From JAEUHO01 sp046350655 (lineage in GTDB: Bacteria > Planctomycetota > PLA2 > JAEUHO01), in the NCBI GenBank assembly GCA_046350655.1, contig JAXMAB010000011.1:1-64000 (forward strand): a stretch of DNA of 64,000 bases, in the 5' to 3' direction. Position 1 is the stretch's first letter, and each line of letters starts with the position of its first letter. The notes under the pieces were generated by a model, which saw nothing but the letters and a program-made list of their open reading frames with translations, was not told the origin of the DNA and ran no database searches. Positions 1-9,216 of this stretch are shown here, one piece after another. Both the position numbers and the translations under genes were made by a program.

Positions 1-176
1 GCCGGCGGGCCAGTGTAGAGCCCTGCCCCCCTCCGGACCATCCGCGGTCGCCGCGACCCGGGTCCGCGGCCCCGCCGGTCGCCGGCCCGGCGCGCGTGCG
101 GCGGGCCGCCGCCCGCGGTACCCTCGCGACGGAACGGACGGGACCGGACGTCGGGCCCGCCGAGCGAAGGGACCCC

Positions 177-1547
177 ATGGACGTGCCGATCGCCCCGCCC
201 GCCCCGGACGCCGACGGCGGCGCTCGGGCTCCCGGGACCGCGAGGCCCGGTCCCCGGCAACTCGGGCGCCGGCCGCTGTGGCGCCGGCGGCCCGCGGGCG
301 ACGCGGTGCGGGAGCCGGCGCCCGCGTGGACGATCGTGTTCGGCCTCGGGCTCCTCGTCGTCGCGGGGATCGTCGGATGGCGCGCGTGGCACGCGCCGCG
401 TCCGCCCGAGCCCTTCCCGCTCCGCGTCGTGGACGAGGCCGGTCGCCCCGTCGAGGGCGCGATCGTCGCGCTGACCCTCCCGCCGTCCGGCCTCGGCTTC
501 GCGCAGGTGTCGGACGCCGAAGGGCGCGTCCGGTTCGGCGACGAGCCGTTGTGGCCCACGTACGCGATCACGCCCGACGACGGGACGGGCCTGGTCAGCG
601 TCATCCCGCGCTCCGAGGACGGGGGCTTTCGCGCCGCGCGCGTCGGGACGCGGTGGTTCCGCGTCGTGTCCGCGCAGGCGGTGCGACGCGGCGACGTCGT
701 GCGCCTCGCGTCGGTCCCGGTCGTGGCCCTCGAGGCGCACCTCGACACCGAGGACGGGCCCGTCGTGCTCGTGGACTTCCGCCGGGACGCCGGGAACCTC
801 AACGCGCCCACGATCCCCGGCGACCCCGACGGCCTCGTCCGCGTGCCCGTCGTGGACGGCGGCACGCACGGCGAACTCGTCACCCCCGACGTCGAGGGGA
901 TCTGCACGAGCGGCGTGATCTTGGTCCGCGACGAGCCCGTCGGCGTGCGCCGGGTCGTCGTGCGGGCCGCGCGGCCCCTCGTCCGCGTCGCGCTCGAGAC
1001 GTCGGACGGCGCGCCGCGGAAGCTGACGCGAGGCGACATCGGTCGGCGGCGCCTCGGCGACGACGCGGAACGTCGGGTGCGCGTCTTCACCTGGTACCGG
1101 TTCGCGGACGGCCGGTTCGGCGACGCGTCGGGGATCCTGCCGGTGGTCGTCGGCGGCGACCTCGCGTTCGCGGCGCTCGACGCGCGGTTCGGCGTGGCCG
1201 TCCGCGTCGAAGGGGACGGCTGGGCACGCCACGAGTCCGTCACCGCCCCGCCGCCTCGCGTCCGGCTGCGGCGGTCGGTGCTCCGCGTGCCGCTCGCGAC
1301 CCTCGGGGGCGTGCCCGCGGAGGACGTCGCACGCCTCCGCGTCCGCGGCCCGATGCACTGGGCGACCGTCCCCGGCCGCCGCGACGGCGCCGACCTCGTG
1401 TTCGACGACGTGCCGGCGGGCGGCTGGGACCTCGTCGTCGAACGCCCGCACCCCGACGGCGGATGGTCGACCTTCTCGGAGATCGGCACCCTCACCGTGG
1501 ACGTCGACGGCCGGCTCGCGAGCGGTCCCGAGCTCCAGCCGCGCTGA
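177..1547 (+). CDS. Single-pass membrane protein with carboxypeptidase-regulatory-like domain
   Basis: Encodes 456 residues. The ATG at 177 follows a purine-rich GAAGGGA and is preferred to an upstream in-frame start at 96 that has no ribosome site. An Arg/Pro-rich N-terminus (1-50) precedes one membrane helix at about 51-70. The rest is predicted outside the membrane. Residues about 79-120 read like a carboxypeptidase D regulatory-like beta fold, with the usual 'DEAGRPVEGA...DAEGRVRF' spacing; such folds are common in exported adhesion or carrier proteins. The remaining 330 residues are beta-rich and not recognised. An ACCGCGAGGCCCG copy of the dispersed repeat lies inside the coding region near 236-251. 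No catalytic motif is visible, so the function is unknown. Confidence 0.75.
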   Translation: MDVPIAPPAPDADGGARAPGTARPGPRQLGRRPLWRRRPAGDAVREPAPAWTIVFGLGLLVVAGIVGWRAWHAPRPPEPFPLRVVDEAGRPVEGAIVALTLPPSGLGFAQVSDAEGRVRFGDEPLWPTYAITPDDGTGLVSVIPRSEDGGFRAARVGTRWFRVVSAQAVRRGDVVRLASVPVVALEAHLDTEDGPVVLVDFRRDAGNLNAPTIPGDPDGLVRVPVVDGGTHGELVTPDVEGICTSGVILVRDEPVGVRRVVVRAARPLVRVALETSDGAPRKLTRGDIGRRRLGDDAERRVRVFTWYRFADGRFGDASGILPVVVGGDLAFAALDARFGVAVRVEGDGWARHESVTAPPPRVRLRRSVLRVPLATLGGVPAEDVARLRVRGPMHWATVPGRRDGADLVFDDVPAGGWDLVVERPHPDGGWSTFSEIGTLTVDVDGRLASGPELQPR

Positions 1548-1691
1548 CGCGGCCGACGGCGGGCCTGCGCCCCACGCGGGACGGCCGCGAGGGCGTGAAG
1601 TACGATCCGCGCCCCCGGGGGGCTCCCCGCCCCCCGCGCCCCCCACCCTTCTCCGCACCGTTCCGCCCCCTTCCTCTCCTGGTCCCGCCCC

Positions 1692-4211
1692 ATGAGCCCG
1701 CGTTACGAGCCCAAAGAGATCGAGCCCCGCTGGCAGCAGCGCTGGGCCGAGGCCCGCGTCTTCTCGCCGCAGGACGGCGACCCGCGGCCGAAGAAGTACG
1801 TCCTCGAGATGTTCCCGTACCCGTCGGGGAGCGGGCTCCACCTCGGGCACGCGAGCAACTACACGATCGCGGACGTCATCGCGCGCTACGCGTGGATGAA
1901 GGGCTTCAAGGTCCTGCACCCGATGGGCTGGGACGCGTTCGGCCTGCCGGCCGAGCAGTACGCGATCGAGAAGAAGATCCACCCGGCGCAGGCGGTCGAG
2001 GAGAACCTGCGCAACTTCAAGAGCCAACTGACGCTGCTCGGCGGCTCGTACGACTGGACGCGCGAGCTCTCGACGACGGACCCGGCGTACGTCCGCTGGA
2101 CGCAGTGGATCTTCCTGCGCCTGCTCGAGAAGGGCCTCGCCTACCAGGCGGAGGTGGCCGTCAACTGGTGCCCGGCGCTCGGGACCGTCCTCGCCAACGA
2201 GGAGGTCATCGACGGCAAGAGCGAGCGCGGCGGGCACCCCGTGGTGCGGATGCCGATGCGGCAGTGGATGCTGCGGATCACGGCCTACGCGGACCGCCTG
2301 CTGGAGGGCCTCGACCGCATCGACTGGCCCGAGAACGTGAAGCAGATGCAGCGCGAGTGGATCGGGCGCAGCGTCGGCGCCGAGGTCGTGTTCCGCGTCG
2401 AGGGCGCCGGCGAGTTCAAGGTGTTCACGACGCGGCCGGACACGTTGTTCGGGGCGACGTTCTGCGTGCTCGCGCCGGAGCACCCGCTGGTGGCGCGGAT
2501 CACGACGGACGCGCAGCGCGCGGCCGTGACGGCCTACGTGGAGGCGGCGGGGCGGAAGAGCGACCGCGACCGCATGGCCGACGCGAAGGAGAAGACCGGC
2601 GCGTTCACGGGCGCGTGGGCGGTCAACCCCGCCACGGGCGCGAAGGTCCCCGTGTGGATCGCGGACTACGTCCTCGCGACGTACGGCACGGGCGCGATCA
2701 TGGCGGTCCCGGGCCACGACGCGCGCGACTGGGCGTTCGCGCGCGCGTTCGGCCTGCCGGTGGTCGAGGTGATCTCGGGCGGCGACGTGACGAAGGCCGC
2801 CCACGAGGGCGACGGCACGCTCGTGCACAGCGGCTTCCTCGACGGGCTGCCGGTCGAGGAGGCGAAGGCGAGGATGACCGCCTGGCTCGAGGCGAAGGGC
2901 CTCGGCACGAAGGCGGTCCGCTACAAGCTGCGCGACTGGCTGTTCAGCCGCCAGCGGTTCTGGGGCGAGCCGATCCCGGTGCTCCACCGCGCGGACGGCA
3001 CGACGGTCCCGCTGCCCGACGACGCCCTGCCGGTCACGCTGCCGGAGGTCCCGCGGTACGAGCCGACGGGGACGGGCGAGAGCCCGCTCGCGGGCGTCGA
3101 CGCATGGGTGAACACGCGCGACCCCCGCGACGGCGCGCCTGCGCGACGCGAGACGAACACGATGCCCGGCTCGGCCGGCTCGTCGTGGTACTTCCTGCGC
3201 TACATCGACCCGCGGAACGCGACGGCCTTCTGCGACCCCGCGAAGGAACGCGCGTGGATGCCGGTCGACCTCTACATCGGCGGCACCGAGCACGCGGTCG
3301 GGCACCTGCTCTACGCGCGGTTCTGGCAGAAGGTGCTGTTCGACCTCGGCCTGGTCTCGACGGACGAGCCGTTCCGGCGGCTCTTCAACCAGGGCATGGT
3401 CGTCGCGGCGACGTACCGCGACGCCGACGGGCGGGTCTACCCGCGCGAGGCCGTCGAGACCGTCGACGGCGCGCTCCGCGTGAAGGCGAGCGGCGCGCCG
3501 GTCACGACGACGCTTGAGAAGATGAGCAAGTCGAAGAAGAACGGCGTCGGCATCGACGAGGCCGTCGCCCGGTACTCCGGCGACGCGGTGCGCCTCGCCG
3601 GGCTGTTCCTGGGCCCGCCCGACGCCGAGAAGGAGTGGACGCCCAACGCGATCGAGGGCCCGTGGCGCTTCCTGCTGAAGGCCTGGCGCCTGCTCGTCGG
3701 CGACGAGGACGGCCCCGGCGTGCCGCTGACGGACGCCCCGGCGACCGGCGCGCTCCGCAAGGCGGTGCACCGCGCGATCGACGGCATCACGAAGGACATG
3801 GAGGCCGTCGCCTTCAACACGGCGGTCTCGAAGCTGATGGTGCTGCAGAGCGAGCTGCAGGGCCACGCCCCGCTCCCGCGCGACGCGGCGGAGACGTTCG
3901 TGCGCCTGCTGGCGCCGTTCGCCCCCCACGCCGCCGAGGAGATGTGGGCGACGCTCGGGCACGCGCCGTTCGTCTCCGTCGCGCCGTGGCCGGTCGCCGA
4001 CCCCGCGGCTCTCGTCGACGACACCCTGACGCTCGCCGTGCAGGTGAACGGCAAGGTGCGCGGCGACGTGACCGTCGCCGCCGACGCGAAGGAGGCCGAC
4101 GTGCTCGCGGCCGCGAAGGCCGTCGAGAACGTGCGCAAGCACCTCGAGGGCAAGGCGATCGTCAAGGAGATCGTCGTGCCGAAGCGCCTCGTCAACTTCG
4201 TCGTCCGCTGA
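1692..4211 (+). CDS. leuS: Leucyl-tRNA synthetase
   Basis: Charges tRNA-Leu with leucine in the cytoplasm (class Ia synthetase). The 839-residue length is normal for bacterial LeuRS. The HIGH-type signature HLGH is at residues 50-53 and KMSKS at 610-614. The CP1 editing domain is recognisable from TTRPDTLFGATF near 246 and GTGAIMAVPGHD near 332. The start is the first ATG in frame, and the protein begins like other LeuRS. The 60 nt before it are C/T-rich with no Shine-Dalgarno match, so initiation may not depend on one. The last codons are duplicated just past the stop (16-bp tandem repeat, 4195-4226), followed by a stem-loop. Confidence 0.98.
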   Translation: MSPRYEPKEIEPRWQQRWAEARVFSPQDGDPRPKKYVLEMFPYPSGSGLHLGHASNYTIADVIARYAWMKGFKVLHPMGWDAFGLPAEQYAIEKKIHPAQAVEENLRNFKSQLTLLGGSYDWTRELSTTDPAYVRWTQWIFLRLLEKGLAYQAEVAVNWCPALGTVLANEEVIDGKSERGGHPVVRMPMRQWMLRITAYADRLLEGLDRIDWPENVKQMQREWIGRSVGAEVVFRVEGAGEFKVFTTRPDTLFGATFCVLAPEHPLVARITTDAQRAAVTAYVEAAGRKSDRDRMADAKEKTGAFTGAWAVNPATGAKVPVWIADYVLATYGTGAIMAVPGHDARDWAFARAFGLPVVEVISGGDVTKAAHEGDGTLVHSGFLDGLPVEEAKARMTAWLEAKGLGTKAVRYKLRDWLFSRQRFWGEPIPVLHRADGTTVPLPDDALPVTLPEVPRYEPTGTGESPLAGVDAWVNTRDPRDGAPARRETNTMPGSAGSSWYFLRYIDPRNATAFCDPAKERAWMPVDLYIGGTEHAVGHLLYARFWQKVLFDLGLVSTDEPFRRLFNQGMVVAATYRDADGRVYPREAVETVDGALRVKASGAPVTTTLEKMSKSKKNGVGIDEAVARYSGDAVRLAGLFLGPPDAEKEWTPNAIEGPWRFLLKAWRLLVGDEDGPGVPLTDAPATGALRKAVHRAIDGITKDMEAVAFNTAVSKLMVLQSELQGHAPLPRDAAETFVRLLAPFAPHAAEEMWATLGHAPFVSVAPWPVADPAALVDDTLTLAVQVNGKVRGDVTVAADAKEADVLAAAKAVENVRKHLEGKAIVKEIVVPKRLVNFVVR

Positions 4212-4226
4212 CTTCGTCGTCCGCGG
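4195..4226. repeat. 16-bp tandem duplication across the leuS stop
   Basis: Positions 4195-4210 and 4211-4226 differ at one base. The first copy contains the last leuS codons and its stop; the second lies in the 3' untranslated region. Confidence 0.8.
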
Positions 4227-4233
4227 ACGCTCG

Positions 4234-4258
4234 GGCCGGGGGGTGCGTCCCCCCGGCC
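4234..4258 (+). terminator. Stem-loop after leuS
   Basis: Arms GGCCGGGGGG (4234-4243) and CCCCCCGGCC (4249-4258) pair perfectly over 10 bp around a 5-nt loop. The hairpin starts 22 nt after the leuS stop. There is no T-run behind it, so termination is inferred from the stem and its position. Confidence 0.5.
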
Positions 4259-4380
4259 GCGCGCCCGAGCCGACCGATCCGCCCTGACCGGAGATTCACG
4301 GGGGCCACGCACCGGCTTCGCCATCGCCCACGACCCTGCGCCCCTCGGTCGAGCCCGGACGGGCTCCGGAGGGCGTACGG

Positions 4381-6702
4381 ATGGCGATGCGCGGACGTGC
4401 GAAGTGGCTGCTGGGCGCGCTCGCGCTCCTCGGCGGCGTGGGGTGCGGCGGCGGCGGCGACGACGGCGCGCCCGGGATCCAGGGCCCCCAGGGCGAACAG
4501 GGCCCGCCGGGCACGCCCGGCGCCGCGGGCCAGGACGGCGATCCCGCGTTCGACACGCGCCGCCCCCTCTCGAGCCTCGTCGCGGTCACGCTGCCGACCG
4601 CGCCGACGTTCGGCGTGCTGCCGAACGCCACGCTGCCGTTCCCCGCGCCCCCGCACATCCCCGCGTACGTCAAGAGCCTCGTCCGGCTCTACGCGACGAA
4701 CCTCGTCCCCGCCGACTTCCAGTTCCCGCTCGCGGCGGCCACGTCGGACGACGTGCGGGTGATCGCCGGGCTCTCGCACAACGTGGTCGTGAAGTGGCTC
4801 GACCCGCTCACGTGGGACGACGGCAACGACAAGCCGCGGTTCGGCGCCAACTGCGACTACACGGCGTACTTCGGCGACGGCTGGAACGCCGACTGGACCG
4901 GCAGCGTCGTCAACAGCCCGCCGCAGTGGCGCGGCAGCGGCACGAGCGCCTGGATGTGGTGCAACCACGAGTACGTCTCGGGCACGGCCCCGGGCCTCGT
5001 GACCGCGCCGTCGAACCAGCAGCTGACGCTCGCGCTCTGGCTCAAGGACCGTGAGATCCTCGCCAACGACGTCCGGGCCAACGTGTGGCTGCAGGCCGAC
5101 GTCGACGCGTTCATCCGCCGCGAGAAGCGCGAGCTCGGCGGCTCGTGGTTCCGCATCGTCCAGGACCCCGGGACCGGGCAGTGGCACGTGGACCGCACGG
5201 CCAGCGCCCAGCGGTTCGACGCCACCAGCGCGACCCAGACGAAGGTCGTCGGGTCCGCCGTGTCGGCCGACGCCGACGACGCCGGGGCCGCGCTCGCGGC
5301 GGGCGTCGTCAGCGGCACCCTCGGCAACTGCTCGGGCGGCCAGTCGCCCTGGGGCACCGTGTTCTCCTGCAACGAAAACGTGCAGGACTACTACGGCGAC
5401 CTCGAGGCCTGCTGGGACAGCAACAACAACTTCGTCGCCGGGACGGGCTTCGACCCCGGCGCCGCGGTGAACCCGACGATCGCCGCCTCGACCGCCGACA
5501 CGGCCGAGTTCGGGCGCACGTCGGAGCCCAACCAGCGCCACCCCCGCGACTCGACGGGGTGGATCGACGAGTTCGACGTCGCCACGTCGGGCACGCCGCT
5601 CGCCACCAACGAGTGGTACGGCAAGACGACCGCCGGCGTCGGCCACCGCAAGGTCGGCGTCTTCGGCCGCGCGCGCTGGGAGAACACCACGTTCGTGACC
5701 GACGCGCAGTGGAAGCTCCCGGTCGGCCAGCCGGTGGTGATCTACGCCGCCGACGACCGGCGCGGCGGGCGCATCTTCAAGTGGGTCAGCGCCTCGCCCT
5801 ACACGGCCGGCATGACGAAGGCCCAGGTCCGCGCGCTCCTCGACACCGGCGCGCTGTACGTCTCGCAGTTCGACGGCCTCGACAACGCGACCGGCCTCAC
5901 CCTGACCGCCGGCAACGCGACCCCGACCGAGGCCGCCCCGGGCAACGGCCGGTGGATCCGCCTCTCGACGGCCAGCACCGACGTCGCGCCGAACGCGGCC
6001 GCGCTCGGCGCCGGCACCACGGTCGGCGCCGCGCTCCAGAGCAACACCTGGAACAGCCTCGGCGGCTTCCCGAACGACGACGCGGTCCGCCGCGCGCTGT
6101 TCACCGCCTGCGCGAAGATCGGCATCGTCGAGCTCAACCGCCCCGAGGACGTCGAGTGGAACCCGGCGGACCCGAGCGGGACCCCGCGCCTCTACGTCGC
6201 GTTCACGAACTTCAACGGCGGCCTGGCGCTCAAGGCCAACGGGACGCTGAACCTCGCGCCGCGCGAGGCCAACCGCACCGACCGCGACGGCGCGATCTTC
6301 GCGATGCAGGAGACGAACGCCGCCACGCCCGCGACCTCGCTCACGTTCGCCTACTTCCAGGTCTGGAAGGGCACGAACGGCACGGGTGTGTTCGACGCGT
6401 CGTCGGCCGACAACCTCGTGATCGACCGCGACGGCGGCGTCTGGTTCGGCACGGACGGCAACTTCGGCCGGAACGCGCGCGCCGACGCCCTCTACTACCT
6501 CGACCTCGACCCGACCCACAAGACGGGCCAGCCGGGGATCCTCACGCCGACGTGGGGGAAGAACTTCCGCGTCGTCGCCGGCCCGAGCGACTCCGAGGCG
6601 ACGGGCCCGTGCCTGTCGTCGGACATGCGCTCGCTGTTCTTCAACGCCCAGCACCCGGGCGAGGGCAGCACCGTCCAGAGCACCTGGCCGCAGATCCGCT
6701 GA
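4381..6702 (+). CDS. Lipoprotein with collagen-like segment and PhoX-type (DUF839) domain
   Basis: Encodes 773 residues from an ATG placed 7 nt after a strong GGAGGG site (4368-4373). A signal peptide ends in a lipobox with the lipid-accepting Cys at about 22. Eight Gly-X-Y triplets (about residues 32-55: GIQ GPQ GEQ GPP GTP GAA GQD GDP) form a short collagen-like stalk. The body resembles DUF839, the fold of PhoX calcium/iron alkaline phosphatases: it has the early 'NCDY.AYF' stretch, 'WMWCNHEY' near 191-198 and later propeller-like repeats. PhoX enzymes cleave phosphate monoesters outside the cytoplasm. Metal ligands were not individually verified, so activity is inferred. The collagen-like link between anchor and catalytic-type domain is unusual. 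A di-haem cytochrome lipoprotein follows 112 nt downstream. Confidence 0.8.
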   Translation: MAMRGRAKWLLGALALLGGVGCGGGGDDGAPGIQGPQGEQGPPGTPGAAGQDGDPAFDTRRPLSSLVAVTLPTAPTFGVLPNATLPFPAPPHIPAYVKSLVRLYATNLVPADFQFPLAAATSDDVRVIAGLSHNVVVKWLDPLTWDDGNDKPRFGANCDYTAYFGDGWNADWTGSVVNSPPQWRGSGTSAWMWCNHEYVSGTAPGLVTAPSNQQLTLALWLKDREILANDVRANVWLQADVDAFIRREKRELGGSWFRIVQDPGTGQWHVDRTASAQRFDATSATQTKVVGSAVSADADDAGAALAAGVVSGTLGNCSGGQSPWGTVFSCNENVQDYYGDLEACWDSNNNFVAGTGFDPGAAVNPTIAASTADTAEFGRTSEPNQRHPRDSTGWIDEFDVATSGTPLATNEWYGKTTAGVGHRKVGVFGRARWENTTFVTDAQWKLPVGQPVVIYAADDRRGGRIFKWVSASPYTAGMTKAQVRALLDTGALYVSQFDGLDNATGLTLTAGNATPTEAAPGNGRWIRLSTASTDVAPNAAALGAGTTVGAALQSNTWNSLGGFPNDDAVRRALFTACAKIGIVELNRPEDVEWNPADPSGTPRLYVAFTNFNGGLALKANGTLNLAPREANRTDRDGAIFAMQETNAATPATSLTFAYFQVWKGTNGTGVFDASSADNLVIDRDGGVWFGTDGNFGRNARADALYYLDLDPTHKTGQPGILTPTWGKNFRVVAGPSDSEATGPCLSSDMRSLFFNAQHPGEGSTVQSTWPQIR

Positions 6703-6814
6703 CCGCCCGACCTCCGTCCGAGGGGCCGCCGCCAACCCCGGCGAGCCTCCTGCCCCACGGGGCGTCGTCGCGAGACGCCGCCCCGTCTTCCGTTCCCCGA
6801 CCGAGCGCCGCCCC

Positions 6815-8527
6815 ATGACCGACTCCGCCGACCCGGCCGTCGCACCGCCCGACCCTCCGTCGGTCGGCCCGCTGGCCGCCCTCCCGATCGTCGTCGCCCT
6901 GGTCATCGGCGGCCTCGCCTCGCTGTTCGCCTGCGCGCCCGGGTCGTCCGCGCCCGACGCGACGCCGCCGACCCTCGACGCGGCCTACGACCCCCTCGCG
7001 TTCGCCGCGGCCCGCGCGGGCGTCGTCGCGAACCTCGAGGCCTCGATCCCGCCGCTCTGCTACACGCGGACGGGCGGCGCCTCGAACCCGTGCTGGGCGT
7101 GCCACACCGCGCCGCTCGCCCCCAACCAACTCGAGGACGCCGACCTGCAGGAGGCCTACGCCTTCAGCGACGTCGGCCTCGAGAACCACTGGACGAACCT
7201 CTTCGTCGACCGCCGTCCCGCGATCGCGGCGACGTCCGACGCCGACGCGCTCGCGTGGATCCGCACCGACAACTACGCCGCGCTCCGCGCCGCGCTCGCG
7301 GGCCGGGCCGGCTACCCGGGTTGGAAGCCCGACCTCGACCTCGCCGCGGGCTTCGACGCGGACGGCTTCGCCCGCGACGGCAGCGGCTGGCGCGCCGTGC
7401 GGTACACGCCGTTCGTCGGCACCTTCTGGCCGACCAACGGCAGCAGCGACGACGTGTTCGTCCGGCTCCCGCGCGCGTTCCGCACCGACGCGACGGGCGC
7501 GCCGTCGCCCGCGCTCGAGCGCGTCAACTACGCGATCCTCGAGGCCGCGATCGCCGGCGACCCGCGGCAGGCCGACCGCGACGTCGTGCGCGCCGTCGGC
7601 CCCGTCGACGAGGGCGCCGCCGGGCTCGACCTCGACGGCGACGGCCGCGTGGGCGGGACCGTGACGACGCTCCGGGGCCTCCCCGCGCGCTACGTCGGCG
7701 GCGCCGACGGCGTCGTGGTGCGGCGCCGCCTCTTCCCCGAGGGCGTCGCGTTCCTCCACACGGTCCGCTACGTCGACCCGGACGCCCCCGACCTCCGCTC
7801 CGCGCGGATGAAGGAGGTCCGCTACATGGTGAAGGCCGACGACCCCGACGCGTGGGCGCGCAACCGCGCCGCCGAGAAGGAGCTCGCCGAGAAGGAGGAA
7901 GGCCGCGTCCCGGTGTTCCGCGGCGCCGCCGACGTCGGCCTCGGGAGCGCGTCCGGCTGGCGGCTGCAGGGCTTCATCGAGGCGGCCGACGGCCGCCTGC
8001 GCCTCCAGACCGACGAGGAGACGCGCTTCTGCATGGGCTGCCACACGTCCATCGGCGTCACCGTGGACGCGACGTTCTCGTTCGCGCGCAAGGTGCCGGG
8101 CCCCGACGGCTGGCGCACGCAGGACCTCCGCGGCCTCGTGGACCGCCCCCAGGTCGGCCACGCCGAGCCGGAGGCGCTCACGTACCTCCGGCGGGTCCGC
8201 GGCGGCGACGAGCTGCGCGCCAACGAGGAGATGCTCGCCCGGTTCTTCCCCGGCGGGGTGCTCGCCGAGGCCGAGGTCCGCCGCGCCGCGCGGGGCGGCG
8301 ACCGCGACCTCGCCTGGCTGCTCACGCCGTCGCGCGCCCGCGCGCTCGCGCTCGCGAAGGCCTACCTCGCCGTCGTCCGCGAGCAGTCGTTCGTCCTCGG
8401 CCGCGACGCGGTGCTCGCCCCCGCCACGCGCGTCCACCGCCGCATCGAGGGCAACGGCGGGACCGAGCTCGGCGCCGCGGGCCTCGTGTTCACCGACGGG
8501 ACGCTGTTCCTCGACCACGATCGCTGA
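6815..8527 (+). CDS. Di-haem c-type cytochrome lipoprotein
   Basis: Encodes 570 residues. After about 20 residues rich in Pro and Asp comes a hydrophobic helix ending in the lipobox-like LFAC with Cys 40, which suggests export and lipid anchoring. Two haem c-binding CxxCH sites are present, CWACH (93-97) and CMGCH (406-410), about 310 residues apart. The sequence between and after them is not recognised, so this is not a small cytochrome but a large protein carrying two haems. The role is probably periplasmic electron transfer or an oxidoreductase; the substrate is unknown. It follows the PhoX-like gene in the same direction. Its last 38 nt overlap the convergent P-loop gene. Confidence 0.75.
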   Translation: MTDSADPAVAPPDPPSVGPLAALPIVVALVIGGLASLFACAPGSSAPDATPPTLDAAYDPLAFAAARAGVVANLEASIPPLCYTRTGGASNPCWACHTAPLAPNQLEDADLQEAYAFSDVGLENHWTNLFVDRRPAIAATSDADALAWIRTDNYAALRAALAGRAGYPGWKPDLDLAAGFDADGFARDGSGWRAVRYTPFVGTFWPTNGSSDDVFVRLPRAFRTDATGAPSPALERVNYAILEAAIAGDPRQADRDVVRAVGPVDEGAAGLDLDGDGRVGGTVTTLRGLPARYVGGADGVVVRRRLFPEGVAFLHTVRYVDPDAPDLRSARMKEVRYMVKADDPDAWARNRAAEKELAEKEEGRVPVFRGAADVGLGSASGWRLQGFIEAADGRLRLQTDEETRFCMGCHTSIGVTVDATFSFARKVPGPDGWRTQDLRGLVDRPQVGHAEPEALTYLRRVRGGDELRANEEMLARFFPGGVLAEAEVRRAARGGDRDLAWLLTPSRARALALAKAYLAVVREQSFVLGRDAVLAPATRVHRRIEGNGGTELGAAGLVFTDGTLFLDHDR

Positions 8528-9083
8528 CGCCCGCGGCGCGCTGAAGGGCCGCGACCCAGCGTTCGATGCGACGCGGGTCGCGGAACCGCACGTGCGCTCG
8601 CCCCGCCAGCGTGCGCGCGTACCGCCGCCGCACCCGGCGATGCGACGTCAGCGACCACAGCAGGATCGACTCCCGCGTCAGGAACGTCCGCGCGAGCGTC
8701 TCGCGGTTCCCGTTGCAGCACGGCACGCCCTGCCAGGCCCGCGCGAACGAGCGCGCGACCAACCGCCGGAACGTCGTCGCGTGCGGCAGGTCGAGCCACA
8801 CGACCAGGTCGGCGCGGTGCACGAACCGCCGCTGCACGTCCCCGTAGTTCCCGTCCACGACCCACGCCGCACCCTCGACCACCGGCGCGAGCCGGCGCGC
8901 GAGGTCGTCGCGGGGCCGCTCGACCCAGCCCGGCGCCCAGTGGAGGTCGTCGAGGTGCGTGGCCTCGACGCCGAGGAGCGCCGCCAACCGGTCCGCGAGC
9001 GTCGACTTCCCGCTGCCCGTGGGCCCCACGACCCAGACGCGCGGCGGCAGGTGGGTCGGCGGCAGGGGCGAGGTCGGGTGCAC
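8490..9083 (-). CDS. P-loop NTPase of the adenylate kinase / 'topology modulation' type
   Basis: Encodes 197 residues. The GTG start is preceded by GAGGG four bases upstream. A Walker A motif (GPTGSGKST, about 20-28) is followed by 'HLDDLHWAPGW', typical of the small kinase-like proteins often annotated as adenylate kinase or DNA topology modulation protein (FlaR-like). An Arg-rich lid segment follows ('RRLVARSFARAW'), with 'RFRDPRRIERW' near the C-terminus. These proteins probably phosphorylate a small molecule; the true substrate is not known. The 3' end overlaps the convergent cytochrome gene by 38 nt, and the gene body extends past the family's usual end by about 15 residues. Confidence 0.8.
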   Translation of the reverse strand: MHPTSPLPPTHLPPRVWVVGPTGSGKSTLADRLAALLGVEATHLDDLHWAPGWVERPRDDLARRLAPVVEGAAWVVDGNYGDVQRRFVHRADLVVWLDLPHATTFRRLVARSFARAWQGVPCCNGNRETLARTFLTRESILLWSLTSHRRVRRRYARTLAGRAHVRFRDPRRIERWVAALQRAAGVSDRGRGTASRR

Positions 9084-9119
9084 GGAGCCCTCGGGGGGAC
9101 GCGGTCCGGCTCGAAGGTA

Positions 9120-9149
9120 CGCGAGGCCCGGCGGCCGCCGGGCCTCGCG
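9120..9149. repeat. Perfect 30-bp palindrome of the dispersed GCGAGGCCCG family
   Basis: The 30 bp equal their own reverse complement (left half CGCGAGGCCCGGCGG). They lie between the start of the P-loop gene and the end of the EIIA gene. This copy has no loop. Confidence 0.85.
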
Positions 9150-9216
9150 GTCCCCGGACCCCGACCGTCGCCCGCCCCCCGCCGCCCCCCGCGGCCTCCC
9201 GCGATGCGCAGGACGC

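Noticed and set aside
278..3517. A 1079-codon plus-strand frame spanning the first gene and leuS
   Set aside because: It runs out of frame through two well-supported genes and is an Arg/Ala/Pro-rich shadow. Many other long frames of this kind in the window were left out for the same reason.
4192..6906. A 904-codon stop-free stretch on the minus strand opposite the PhoX-like gene
   Set aside because: It is an antisense frame of extremely G+C-rich DNA, made almost only of Arg, Ala, Gly, Val and Asp, with no domain. The plus-strand gene has a ribosome site, a signal peptide and a known fold.
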